Source of the DNA: Thermoplasmata archaeon
GTDB taxonomy: Archaea > Thermoplasmatota > Thermoplasmata > Thermoplasmatales > Thermoplasmataceae
DNA length: 64,000 nt
Direction of reading: 5' to 3'
Assembly: GCA_021846695.1 (NCBI GenBank)
Contig: JAJZWN010000002.1
Span: 1-64,000, forward strand
A program made the position numbers and the translations under genes. Shown piece after piece: positions 15,217-23,310 of the stretch. The notes under the pieces were generated by a model that ran no database searches, was not told where the DNA came from, and saw only the letters and a list, made by a program, of their open reading frames with translations. Within the stretch, counting starts at the first letter, position 1. Each line of letters starts with the position of its first letter.

Positions 15217-17467
15217 AATGTACAGTATTATTGACAGTACACCGGAAAAACTCAAGGATATGGCCTCAGGCCTGGGATTAACCTATGATGAAATGGTTAT
15301 GCTGAGAAATTATTTTACAGGCCTTGGCAGAAATCCTACAGACATAGAGATTCAGGCAATAGCCCAGGGATGGAGTGAGCATTCATGCTATAAATCATCT
15401 AAACTTTACCTGAAAAAATATCTTTCCGGGCTGAAAAGCGATTATACTATACTGACCATGGAGGATGATGCGGGCGTCATATCCTTTGATGATGAAAATG
15501 CATATGTGGTTAAGATGGAAAGCCATAACCATCCAAGCGCCATTGAGCCATATGGTGGTGCCGCAACAGGAGTCGGGGGCATAATAAGAGATGTGCTGTG
15601 CATGGGTGCACAGCCTGTGGCACTTGTAGATTCTCTCTATTTCGGCGATCCAGATAACAGGAAAGGGCAGCTTACTGAACGTTTTATAATAAACCGTGTT
15701 GTAGCCGGCATCAGGGATTATGGAAACAGGGTCGGGATACCGACAGTAGCAGGTTCTGTCAACTTCAACAGCATATATAATGGAATTCCGCTGGTAAATG
15801 CCGGATGCATAGGCATTGTAAGGAAAGACCATGTTGTCAGAAGCAGAATAGGCATTGAGGGGGACCTCCTGATTGTTTGCGGCGGCAGAACCGGCCGGGA
15901 CGGAATACATGGTGTCAACTTTGCATCTAAAATACTAAACGCAGGTGACGAATCAAACAGAAATGCAGTGCAGCTGGGAAATCCCATCATAAAGGAACCG
16001 CTTATACACGCCATACTGGAGGCTAACGATGCAGGTATTATAGATGGAATGAAGGACCTTGGTGGCGGGGGGCTGTCCAGTGCTGTGAGTGAGATGCTCT
16101 TTGCAGGGGGAATGTCCGGAATCATAGAGCTGGATAAGGTACTTCTCAAGGATACCAACATGGACCCATGGGAGATATGGGTAAGTGAATCACAGGAGAG
16201 GATGTTCCTTGCAATAAATCCCTCAAGTCTAATGGAAATTGACAGCATATTCAATAAATGGGGCATAGAATACTCTATTATAGGAAAAACTGTGAAAAGC
16301 CCCAACCTTGTAATAAAATACAGGAATGAGAAGATACTTGACATGGAGCTTTCTTTCCTCACTGGCGGTCCTGTTTATGCCAGAAATTTCAAAAAGCCTG
16401 AAGTAGAGAAAAAAAACGTAATGGACAAAGAGCCTGAAAATTACAGGAAATTTATCCTGGACTTCCTTTCAAAGCCGAATATCTGTGCCAGATTCAACAT
16501 AGTCAGGCAGTATGACTTTACTGTCAGGGGATCGACTATTGTTAAACCCTTTACAGGCATGCCCAACAGGGAGACGCATTCCGATGCCACAATAATCAAA
16601 CCGCTGGAAAATTCCTACCAGGGACTGTGTATAACATCCGGCTCCAGGCCTGAAATGGTGGGTATAGATGCATATAACGGAACAATGCACACCCTTTTCG
16701 AGGGCTATAAAAATATACTGAGCAGCGGCGGGGTTCCACATTCTATTGTTGATGCACTGAATTTCGGGAATCCCGAAAACCCTGAAACAATGTACAGATT
16801 TATCGAGACCCTTAGGGCAATATCAGACTTCTGCAGAACAACAGGACTTCCCCTGGTTTCAGGCAATGTCAGTTTTTACAATGAGGCGGAAAAGGAAATA
16901 CTTCCCACGCCGAATATGCTGCTACTGGGTAAAATAAATGATATAAGAAATGCTAAAACTGCTGAAATCAAGAGCCCTGGAAATGCACTGTACCTGGCAG
17001 GTACCATAATACCGGACCTTGCCGGAAGCCAGTATTCATCAGAGATGGGCACAGCACACACTGTGCTTCCTGAGGCTGATCTCAATGAACTTCTGGCACT
17101 GCGTGATGGCATAAGGAAATCAATGAAATATATTGAATCAATGCATGATGTTTCCGGTGGCGGGCTGTTAGTTGCCCTGCTGGAAATGGCATTCGGGAGC
17201 AGATCCGGTTTTGACGTGGATGTAACTGAAATACCTGGAAGGACCAATGAAAAACTGTTTTCTGAACTGGGAACAGGAATGATCATGGAGGTTGCCCCTG
17301 AAAATGAGGGAAGATTACTGGAGTTTTTCTCCGGGATAAAGTTGAGGAAGATAGGCAGCACATCAAAGGAAGGCATAAGAATAAAAGAAAAGGGCAGGTA
17401 TATACTAAGCGAGGATACTGAAACGCTCAGGAATCTATGGGAAACGGGCCTTGACAAATACATATAA
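15209..17467 (+). CDS. purL: Phosphoribosylformylglycinamidine synthase subunit PurL (short form)
   Basis: This 752-residue synthase subunit converts FGAR to FGAM using ATP and ammonia. The N-terminal signature is AQGWSEHSCYKSSK (about 51-64), the ATP/substrate loop is KMESHNHPSAIEPYGGAATG (about 101-120), and there is a DLGGGGLSSA repeat near 286 with its counterpart DVSGGGLLVALLEM near 646, reflecting the internal duplication. There is no glutaminase domain, so it needs PurS and PurQ. It starts with GTG at 15209 within the end of purS, behind GAGG at 15199; ATG 15218 is a less well-placed alternative. Confidence 0.95.
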   Translation: MNKMYSIIDSTPEKLKDMASGLGLTYDEMVMLRNYFTGLGRNPTDIEIQAIAQGWSEHSCYKSSKLYLKKYLSGLKSDYTILTMEDDAGVISFDDENAYVVKMESHNHPSAIEPYGGAATGVGGIIRDVLCMGAQPVALVDSLYFGDPDNRKGQLTERFIINRVVAGIRDYGNRVGIPTVAGSVNFNSIYNGIPLVNAGCIGIVRKDHVVRSRIGIEGDLLIVCGGRTGRDGIHGVNFASKILNAGDESNRNAVQLGNPIIKEPLIHAILEANDAGIIDGMKDLGGGGLSSAVSEMLFAGGMSGIIELDKVLLKDTNMDPWEIWVSESQERMFLAINPSSLMEIDSIFNKWGIEYSIIGKTVKSPNLVIKYRNEKILDMELSFLTGGPVYARNFKKPEVEKKNVMDKEPENYRKFILDFLSKPNICARFNIVRQYDFTVRGSTIVKPFTGMPNRETHSDATIIKPLENSYQGLCITSGSRPEMVGIDAYNGTMHTLFEGYKNILSSGGVPHSIVDALNFGNPENPETMYRFIETLRAISDFCRTTGLPLVSGNVSFYNEAEKEILPTPNMLLLGKINDIRNAKTAEIKSPGNALYLAGTIIPDLAGSQYSSEMGTAHTVLPEADLNELLALRDGIRKSMKYIESMHDVSGGGLLVALLEMAFGSRSGFDVDVTEIPGRTNEKLFSELGTGMIMEVAPENEGRLLEFFSGIKLRKIGSTSKEGIRIKEKGRYILSEDTETLRNLWETGLDKYI

Positions 17468-17540
17468 TATAGATATTAAATAGGTATCTGTAGCCATGAT
17501 ATCCATAGAAATTTATAATACTATTAGTTAATACTGTAAC

Positions 17541-17795
17541 ATGTCTGATTATATACATAAATTAAAATTCATGGAAGAAAAAAACCTGACGCTGGAAATA
17601 AGCTACAGGCTCAACTATGAGGATAAGGCATGCGGTTCAATAAGGATATTCGCCGGCGAGATTGACCCGGAAAAGGATAATTATGAACTTTACATGGAGC
17701 TCCTTGAATGCGGTCTCACAGAGGAGGAAGTGGATAAAAGGGTCGAAAAGATGGAAGAGGAAATCAACCAGAATAAAATAGACCTGTCACTCTAA
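17541..17795 (+). CDS. Small acidic protein, unknown
   Basis: This 84-residue soluble protein is strongly charged, with an acidic helical C-terminal half (LTEEEVDKRVEKMEEEINQN). No known family is evident. A TATA-like AT stretch (AATACTATTAGTTAATAC, from 17517) precedes it. It sits between purL and a membrane protein on the same strand, without clear coupling to either. Codon use resembles the neighbours, so I regard it as real but functionally unassigned. Confidence 0.6.
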   Translation: MSDYIHKLKFMEEKNLTLEISYRLNYEDKACGSIRIFAGEIDPEKDNYELYMELLECGLTEEEVDKRVEKMEEEINQNKIDLSL

Positions 17796-17830
17796 CAAAA
17801 GACTAAATAAGAATCTTAAATGTGAAATAA

Positions 17831-18349
17831 ATGGTAAGCAGGAAAGTCCTAGTGGGCATTGTCCTAATAATAGCCGGAATAGCACTGGTAATACCGGGAG
17901 TCGTTGTTATTACATCCGAGCCGTCGGGAAGTACTGTAATACATTACTCAGCGGATATTTATACATCGCCTGAATTCAATTTTACCGAAAACAAAATTCT
18001 TATAATGGTTTCCTCTGATACCTCTTCTGCAGGGCTTGTAAACTGTACAGATTTCAGGGCAGATGCTGGTAAATTTAACTCTTCCAGCATCGGTAATTAC
18101 ACTGTAGCGCCGGCAAAGCAGATTGATGGAGAACCCATGTATGAAAATCTTAACGGATCCTACAGGTATGTAGTCATTTCCAGCAGCAGACCCACACTTG
18201 ACTACAATTTTATTTCACATTCTGAAATCAGAAATGTTACAGATGCCAGCTATATAGCTGCTGCCGGGGCGCTTCTTACGGGAGCAGGCATTATAATTAC
18301 CATGATCACGATGCTTTTCAGGAAAATAAATTCCCGTAAGCCCAGATAA
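17831..18349 (+). CDS. Membrane protein with extracytoplasmic loop, unknown
   Basis: The 172 residues have an N-terminal hydrophobic helix (about 6-28), a polar middle domain of about 110 residues, and a second helix (about 142-164) followed by a basic tail RKINSRKPR. The middle domain carries several N-x-S/T sequons (NFTE, NCTD, NSSS, NYTV, NGSY, NVTD), consistent with an exposed, possibly glycosylated domain in an archaeon. The basic tail suggests both ends lie inside. No family is recognised. It starts 35 bases after the small acidic gene and could be co-transcribed with it. Confidence 0.6.
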   Translation: MVSRKVLVGIVLIIAGIALVIPGVVVITSEPSGSTVIHYSADIYTSPEFNFTENKILIMVSSDTSSAGLVNCTDFRADAGKFNSSSIGNYTVAPAKQIDGEPMYENLNGSYRYVVISSSRPTLDYNFISHSEIRNVTDASYIAAAGALLTGAGIIITMITMLFRKINSRKPR

Positions 18350-18442
18350 AAAAAGAATTTTCAGTGGATCTACCTGAGTGCCATATTAACACATATAACC
18401 ATGGCAACAAAAAAAACTTTAAACTAAATGTAATAGGCTTAT

Positions 18443-19810
18443 ATGATAGTTTCACCACTGGACTACAGATATGGCAGGGAAGAAGTAAAAACAATATTTT
18501 CTGAGAAAACAAGATTGGATATAATGCTCAATGTAGAAAGTGCTATTGCACAGGCAGAATCATATTACGGGCTTATACCTGAGAAGGCGTATCTTGACAT
18601 CAAGAAAGTGGTGGACTCAAATGAAGTGCAGCTTCCCCGGGTAAAGGAAATTGAAAGTGCCATAAATCATGATGTAATGGCTATAGTGGAAGCACTAACA
18701 GAAAAATGCACGGATGGCAAAAATTATGTCCATTTCGGGGTTACGTCAAACGATATAAATGATTCTGCATCGGCGGTTCAGATAAAGCGGGCAATAAACA
18801 TAATTGTATCAGACCTGGTGGGGCTCAACAGGGCCCTGATAAGTATTATAAGGGACAACATGGAAACAATAATGGTTGGAAGAACCCACGGGCAGCATGC
18901 TTCTCCTATAACACTGGGACTGAAATTTTCTGTTTATCTAACAGAAATAAACAGGCATCTGGAACGTTTAATGGAGGCCAGAAAGCGTATGATCGCCGGA
19001 AAGATTCTTGGCCCGGTAGGAACCGGGGCAGCACTTGGCCCCATGGCGCTTAAAATACAGGAAAAGGCATGCGACATACTGGGGATTACCCATGAAACTG
19101 CATCAACCCAGATTGTGGGCAGGGATAGATATATAGAATATTTATCAATAATCAACAATATATCGGTGTCAATGGAGAAATTTGCAACCGAGGTCAGGAA
19201 CCTGCAGAGACCGGAGATATATGAACTTTCAGAGTATTTTGATAGTGAAAAGCAGGTAGGTTCAAGTTCCATGCCATCAAAGCGCAATCCCGTTGTGTCA
19301 GAGAATGTTGTAAGCCTTGCAAGGCTGCTCAGGTCTTTTATAATACCTGAATATGAAGCCGGTGTGCAGTGGCACGAAAGGGACCTTACAAACAGTGCCC
19401 TGGAAAGGTTTACCATTCCATATGCTTCCATACTTGTAGACGACATAATAACCAAAATGACCGGAGTATTTTCACACCTGTTTATTAATAAGGAAGAGAT
19501 GAAGAAAAAAGCATATGAAGACCAGTTCATAATGTCAGAAAGCATAACCACGGCACTGACCAGAAAAGGCGTGCCAAGGCAGGAATCGCACGAATTTGTA
19601 AGAAGGTCATCCATGCTTGCCTACGAAAATAAATTAACATTCAAGGAGGCATTGCTGAAAAACGGCATACTCCGGTTTCTTTCAGAAAAGGATCTGGAGG
19701 ATGCCATGGACCCCAGAGGGTTTACCGGCAGTTCCCGGGAAATCTGTGAAGATGCAATAAAAAATTCAGAAAATTTTGAAAAATTTCTATTGGGTGAAAT
19801 ATATGATTGA
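18443..19810 (+). CDS. purB: Adenylosuccinate lyase
   Basis: This 455-residue fumarase/aspartase-superfamily lyase acts twice in purine synthesis (SAICAR to AICAR, adenylosuccinate to AMP). The start MIVSPLDYRYG is typical. Conserved regions include the HFGVTSNDINDSA helix (about 93-105), GRTHGQHASPITLG (about 147-160) with the catalytic His, and the superfamily signature GSSSMPSKRNPVVSE (about 273-287) with the catalytic Ser loop. The stop overlaps the start of the next gene by 8 bases, suggesting coupling to a DNA-binding-like protein. Confidence 0.95.
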   Translation: MIVSPLDYRYGREEVKTIFSEKTRLDIMLNVESAIAQAESYYGLIPEKAYLDIKKVVDSNEVQLPRVKEIESAINHDVMAIVEALTEKCTDGKNYVHFGVTSNDINDSASAVQIKRAINIIVSDLVGLNRALISIIRDNMETIMVGRTHGQHASPITLGLKFSVYLTEINRHLERLMEARKRMIAGKILGPVGTGAALGPMALKIQEKACDILGITHETASTQIVGRDRYIEYLSIINNISVSMEKFATEVRNLQRPEIYELSEYFDSEKQVGSSSMPSKRNPVVSENVVSLARLLRSFIIPEYEAGVQWHERDLTNSALERFTIPYASILVDDIITKMTGVFSHLFINKEEMKKKAYEDQFIMSESITTALTRKGVPRQESHEFVRRSSMLAYENKLTFKEALLKNGILRFLSEKDLEDAMDPRGFTGSSREICEDAIKNSENFEKFLLGEIYD

Positions 19811-20387
19811 AAATTTTGAAGAAACACAGAAATACAAACTTATACTGAACGAAATCAACGGAGAGGAAAAATCAATAACAGGCATACAGAAGTCGCTGGA
19901 GGAGAAAGGAATAAATATGCACAGGCTGGTGCTCACCGGATATCTCAATGCCATGGTAGAACTTGGCATTTTGAAGGAGAAGGAGATTAAGCCGGCAAGA
20001 ATATTTTCTGCAGCAGGGCAGAACAGGCACGATATATACAGCATCGTTGGATCCAGCATGAGGAAATTTGATGAGGAAAATGCAGGATATAACTCACTTC
20101 AGGTACTTTACTATCTATTTGAAAGGCCTATTTTTACCAGAGAACTTGAAAGATGCAGCGTTAACATCCCCACTAAAAATACCAGGACAATAAATTCGCA
20201 GTACAGGAATGACTATGTGAAAAAACTGGGGGAAGCCGATATTAAAATACCTGTAAGCAGTGTTCTCCTGGAGCCAGTAGACTTCGACAAAGCAGGTATC
20301 ACCAAACTCCTCAATTATATACTGGCCAGTGAGTATGACCTGAGAAAATATATGGTTGTAAATACTAACCAGAAAACACTTGATTAA
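19803..20387 (+). CDS. Winged-helix-like protein coupled to purB, unknown
   Basis: Translation most likely starts at ATG 19803, inside the purB stop region; an upstream in-frame ATG at 19776 lies well inside purB. The 194 residues begin with a helical segment (EETQKYKLILNEINGEEKSITGI) and GYLNAMVELGILKEKEIKPAR, reminiscent of a winged-helix DNA-binding fold. A second part follows (about 90-190, LQVLYYLFERPIFTRELERC) and may be another wHTH. Its function is not known; an archaeal regulator or small DNA-binding protein is the best guess. Being tied to purB it could monitor purine supply, which is speculative. Confidence 0.6.
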   Translation: MIENFEETQKYKLILNEINGEEKSITGIQKSLEEKGINMHRLVLTGYLNAMVELGILKEKEIKPARIFSAAGQNRHDIYSIVGSSMRKFDEENAGYNSLQVLYYLFERPIFTRELERCSVNIPTKNTRTINSQYRNDYVKKLGEADIKIPVSSVLLEPVDFDKAGITKLLNYILASEYDLRKYMVVNTNQKTLD

Positions 20388-20428
20388 TAAAAGTTATATC
20401 CAGTGAACTGATTATTAACCCGGTACCA

Positions 20429-21085
20429 ATGACAATATACACATATGTTCTGGCGTATAAGCTGAACGGCAGATTCTGGTCACTTCCCATGGAGGAAAGG
20501 AAGAATATCAACGGCAATGTTATAAATTTTATAAAGGGATATAAAAAAAACCTAATCAGCATAAAGTACTACAAATCCATAAGGCATGACAATGATGTGC
20601 TATTCTGGGCTGCATCAGAGGAGCCAATTAACCTGCAAAGATTGAAGGAGGGCCTGAACTCGGCTTTCGGCATTTATGGGAAAACAGAATATAGCATGTT
20701 CTCCCTTTACGAGCACTCACCCTATACAAATGCAAGCAAAAGCCTGGAAGATACACTTAAAACTGAACCTAAAAAATATTTCGTTGCATATCCCATGAGC
20801 AAGGATCGTGAATGGTATCTCATAAATTATGAGGAAAGAAAAAAGATACTTGCAGGGCATATAGGCACAGCAAGAAGTGACAAGGAAAGCCCCGGAATAA
20901 TATCCTACACAACATATTCTTTCGGCCTGGGAGACCAGGAATTTGTAGTGCTCTACGAGCTCGATGACCTGAGCGCTTGGTCCCATGTTACTGAAAAGTT
21001 GAGGGAAGTTATGGCAAGAAAATGGATAATTAATGAAGCGCCCATATTTGTGGGCATATATAACGGAGATGAACTGGTGATTTAA
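20429..21085 (+). CDS. Chlorite dismutase-family haem protein (HemQ-like)
   Basis: This 218-residue Cld/HemQ-superfamily protein has the signature KYFVAYPMSKDREWY (about 116-130), EERKKILAGH with the proximal haem-ligand candidate His144, then GLGDQEFVVLYELDDLSAWS and the end PIFVG. Members decarboxylate coproheme in haem synthesis or, less often, split chlorite. In Thermoplasmatales a haem-synthesis or peroxidase role is more likely than chlorite breakdown, but the sequence alone does not settle it. The rhodanese gene follows after one base, so the two probably share a transcript. Confidence 0.85.
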   Translation: MTIYTYVLAYKLNGRFWSLPMEERKNINGNVINFIKGYKKNLISIKYYKSIRHDNDVLFWAASEEPINLQRLKEGLNSAFGIYGKTEYSMFSLYEHSPYTNASKSLEDTLKTEPKKYFVAYPMSKDREWYLINYEERKKILAGHIGTARSDKESPGIISYTTYSFGLGDQEFVVLYELDDLSAWSHVTEKLREVMARKWIINEAPIFVGIYNGDELVI

Positions 21086-21086
21086 G

Positions 21087-21443
21087 ATGGGGATAAAAGA
21101 TTATTTCAGGGGTTCTGATTATTTCAACCAGCCCGACGAATTAAAAAATCTTTCACCCGATCAGTTGCTGGAATTGAAAGAAAAATATGCAGTGGTGGAT
21201 GTTCGTACCGGGTTTGAATACAGGCATGGACATATTAAGGGAGCGGTGCATTACAAACTTGGAAGGGAGGATGAAATAGAGAAGAAATTCCCCCGGGAGG
21301 ATCCGATCATACTTGTATGCAAGACAGGTCATAGAAGCCGCGCTGCAGCCAACAGGCTTGTTAGGAAAGGATATACAAAGCTGTACCATCTTGAAGGTGG
21401 CATGAATAAATGGAGAACAGAAAAGCTTCCAGAAGAAAAATAA
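21087..21443 (+). CDS. Single-domain rhodanese-like protein
   Basis: This 118-residue protein is one rhodanese domain: VVDVRTGFEYRHGHIKGAVH (about 36-55), an active-site loop VCKTGHRSRAAANRL with the catalytic Cys (about 78), and LEGGMNKW near the end. Such proteins carry sulfane sulfur as a cysteine persulfide. It directly follows the chlorite-dismutase-family gene (ATG two bases after its stop), hinting at a joint function in haem or sulfur handling. The N-terminal 20 residues are an extension of unknown purpose. Confidence 0.88.
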   Translation: MGIKDYFRGSDYFNQPDELKNLSPDQLLELKEKYAVVDVRTGFEYRHGHIKGAVHYKLGREDEIEKKFPREDPIILVCKTGHRSRAAANRLVRKGYTKLYHLEGGMNKWRTEKLPEEK

Positions 21444-21485
21444 TTTCCAATTCTACTATGGTTTATTGCATGGAAAAATATTTAT

Positions 21486-21716
21486 TTATGCAAGCCCGAG
21501 CTGTTCAAGTTCGTTCTTTTCCTTAGACTTTTTCTTCAGTATATATCTCGTTATATAACCTGCTATGGCATTTGCGGTTTTCTTGGTCACAGTCTTCTCT
21601 ATGAAACTGTGCAGGATTTCCTTATTATGGTTGAAGTCCTCATTAAACAGATCTTTATTATTATCAACTAATTCTTCTGATATTCTTTTTATATTTGACG
21701 GTCTTATGCTTCCCAT
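21486..21716 (-). CDS. rps17e: 30S ribosomal protein eS17
   Basis: This is the archaeal/eukaryotic ribosomal protein S17e, 76 residues from the preferred start: MGSIRPSNIKRISEELV, then DFNHNKEILHSFI and the conserved IAGYITRYI helix. The basic C-terminus (KKKSKEKNE) is normal. I use ATG 21716 rather than GTG 21722, because family members begin MG-x-(I/V)RP. It stands alone between convergent and divergent neighbours. Confidence 0.9.
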   Translation of the reverse strand: MGSIRPSNIKRISEELVDNNKDLFNEDFNHNKEILHSFIEKTVTKKTANAIAGYITRYILKKKSKEKNELEQLGLA

Positions 21717-21786
21717 TGGCACATTATTTTATAAGGATATATAAAGAATTTCATTTTTTGTGATTTATAAAAATTTAATGTACCCT

Positions 21787-22221
21787 TTATTTAGGTGGTA
21801 CAACCGTTACAGGTATTTGAGCATGTGCTATAATTCCAGAGCTCACCGAGCCGAGCAGGAGTTTGCTGAATCCATGCAGCTTTCTTGTTCCTGTGACAAT
21901 CAAATCCGCTCCCTTCTCTGTGGCTGTTTCAAGTATTATTTTCGGGATTTCCTCTCCGTTGGAACTGGCCTTGATTAATTCATACTTTACATCATCCTTT
22001 TCCAGAACTTTCTTGGCCTTTTCAAGAATTTCATTGGCTGTTTTGTCCTGGCCTTCATACACGGATTGCGGTATATAGGAATCAAAGCTGGCACTTATAC
22101 CCACTATGGTTGGAATAACGTATAATACATAATACTCATCACAATTGCATTTCAGTTCAAGAGCGTACTTAAGGGCCTCTTTTGCTCCTTCTGATCCATC
22201 GTATGAAACCAAAATTTTCAT
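21787..22221 (-). CDS. Universal stress protein (UspA family)
   Basis: This 144-residue Usp domain starts MKILVSYDGSEGAKEALKYA and ends with the nucleotide-binding motif G-T-R-x8-LGSVSSGIIAHAQIPVTVV, the ATP-binding G-2x-G-9x-G-S/T arrangement. It probably binds ATP and forms dimers; the physiological role is general stress tolerance. A TATA-like ATTATATAAATTTATTTAAA stretch (22231-22250) lies just upstream on this strand. Confidence 0.9.
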   Translation of the reverse strand: MKILVSYDGSEGAKEALKYALELKCNCDEYYVLYVIPTIVGISASFDSYIPQSVYEGQDKTANEILEKAKKVLEKDDVKYELIKASSNGEEIPKIILETATEKGADLIVTGTRKLHGFSKLLLGSVSSGIIAHAQIPVTVVPPK

Positions 22222-22431
22222 AATAATTGATACAAAAGAATTATATAAATTTATTTAAATCCAGTATTATCACATGTAGTTTCTACAATACAGGTATCCA
22301 ATTACCTGAGAGCGTACCGGAACAGTATTTAAAAGAGAGGCCTCCGTGGCATTCGATTTCCCAAATATCCATGCATTTCAATTAATATGCCTGGATTTCT
22401 TTATAATAACAACCATGTTATAAAATAGGTA

Positions 22432-22440
22432 TTTATATTA
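22432..22440 (+). promoter_or_regulatory. TATA box of the eL41 gene
   Basis: TTTATATTA at 22432-22440 lies about 45 bases before the eL41 start. It predicts a transcript start near 22462 and a leader of about 20 bases that includes the GAGGTGA ribosome site at 22471-22477. Confidence 0.45.
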
Positions 22441-22481
22441 AAAAATAATACCAAACATACATTTACACTTGAGGTGACATA

Positions 22482-22589
22482 GTGAAACGAAGTTCAAGAG
22501 ACTGGAAGAAAAGAGGAAACATGCGCTGGAAATGGAGAAAGAAAAAGATAAGAAGATTAAAGAGAGCTAGAAGGGCAAGCAAGCAGTAA
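22482..22589 (+). CDS. rpl41e: 50S ribosomal protein eL41 (35 residues)
   Basis: A GTG at 22482, four bases after a strong GAGGTGA, opens a 35-residue, extremely basic peptide: MKRSSRDWKKRGNMRWKWRK, then KKIRRLKRARRASKQ. The pattern MRWKW-(R/K)KK-x-(I/M)RRLKR is the signature of ribosomal protein L41e, one of the shortest proteins known, a single helix at the subunit interface. Its length keeps it below most gene-calling thresholds. A 20-base perfect palindrome follows directly after the stop. Confidence 0.9.
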   Translation: MKRSSRDWKKRGNMRWKWRKKKIRRLKRARRASKQ

Positions 22590-22590
22590 G

Positions 22591-22610
22591 GCCATAGATA
22601 AATCTATGGC
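22591..22610 (+). terminator. Palindrome after the eL41 gene
   Basis: GCCATAGAT (22591-22599) and ATCTATGGC (22602-22610) are perfect complements, beginning one base after the eL41 stop codon. A hairpin here could end or protect the short transcript. No T-tract follows at once, so it may be a stability element instead. Confidence 0.45.
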
Positions 22611-22710
22611 TGACTTTCACAGCCTGGTTTTTACTGTTTTTACCATGTAATGGTTTTAAGTTTTATTACTGGAAAACTTTAATAAAATCTATTGATACAC
22701 ATATCTTAAA

Positions 22711-23310
22711 ATGACGAAAAAGCACTCAACCGGAAATGTATCTGCCCTTCTGAAATCAAATATCGCCCAGGCAATAAAAACACTCTATATAACCAGGAAG
22801 GTAATATATTACAGGGCAAACCGGGATTATCCAAAACTCAACTCGGCATATTCAATTTTCGTTGAAAATATCAATAATTTAGTGGACACTGGGGCCCTAA
22901 TAGCTGTAAAATTCAACAGTGGATTTATTTACAAAAAACTTGATAAAAAACTGGCAGATTCAATTATCGAATTTCTGGATTTTTTATTGATTATACCACC
23001 CGACCGCTATTCCATTATGAAAAGCCGGGATACGGCTATAATCAATGAGATTACTGTGCCAAAACTGTCCAGAATTTTAAGGACCATCCTGCAATTCAAA
23101 TTTCCAGAATACTGGATTGACAAACAGCCAGAATACGAATGCATTGCAATGGCCATAATGGATATTGTCAGGGAAACAACGGACAATATTGAACTTTCCA
23201 ATTCCATAGATGATATAAAAAATAGATCCTCAGATATGGAAAAAATAAACTGCATAAACAATTATAAAAATAAAATTAAGGAATGGATATCAATGGGATT
23301 TATTATATAG
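22711..23310 (+). CDS. Hypothetical protein, 199 residues
   Basis: No family recognised. The protein is soluble, helical and basic at its N-terminus (MTKKHSTGNVSALLKSNIAQ). It has a central hydrophobic patch (SIIEFLDFLLIIPPDRYSIM) and ends KEWISMGFII. A TATA-like AATAAAATC stretch occurs about 30 bases upstream. It converges with the MFS transporter with no gap. Codon use is normal for the window, so it is probably real. Confidence 0.55.
   Translation: MTKKHSTGNVSALLKSNIAQAIKTLYITRKVIYYRANRDYPKLNSAYSIFVENINNLVDTGALIAVKFNSGFIYKKLDKKLADSIIEFLDFLLIIPPDRYSIMKSRDTAIINEITVPKLSRILRTILQFKFPEYWIDKQPEYECIAMAIMDIVRETTDNIELSNSIDDIKNRSSDMEKINCINNYKNKIKEWISMGFII

Noticed and set aside
15718..16362. Long minus-strand open frame inside purL
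   Set aside because: purL is intact and conserved on the plus strand; the antisense frame is Ser/Pro-rich, typical of a shadow.
18934..19614. 226-codon minus-strand frame inside purB
   Set aside because: purB motifs occupy the plus strand throughout; no independent start signals.
22291..22308. Six-base-pair hairpin CAGGTA/TACCTG upstream of the universal stress gene
   Set aside because: Short stem, no clear link to a promoter or gene; could arise by chance.
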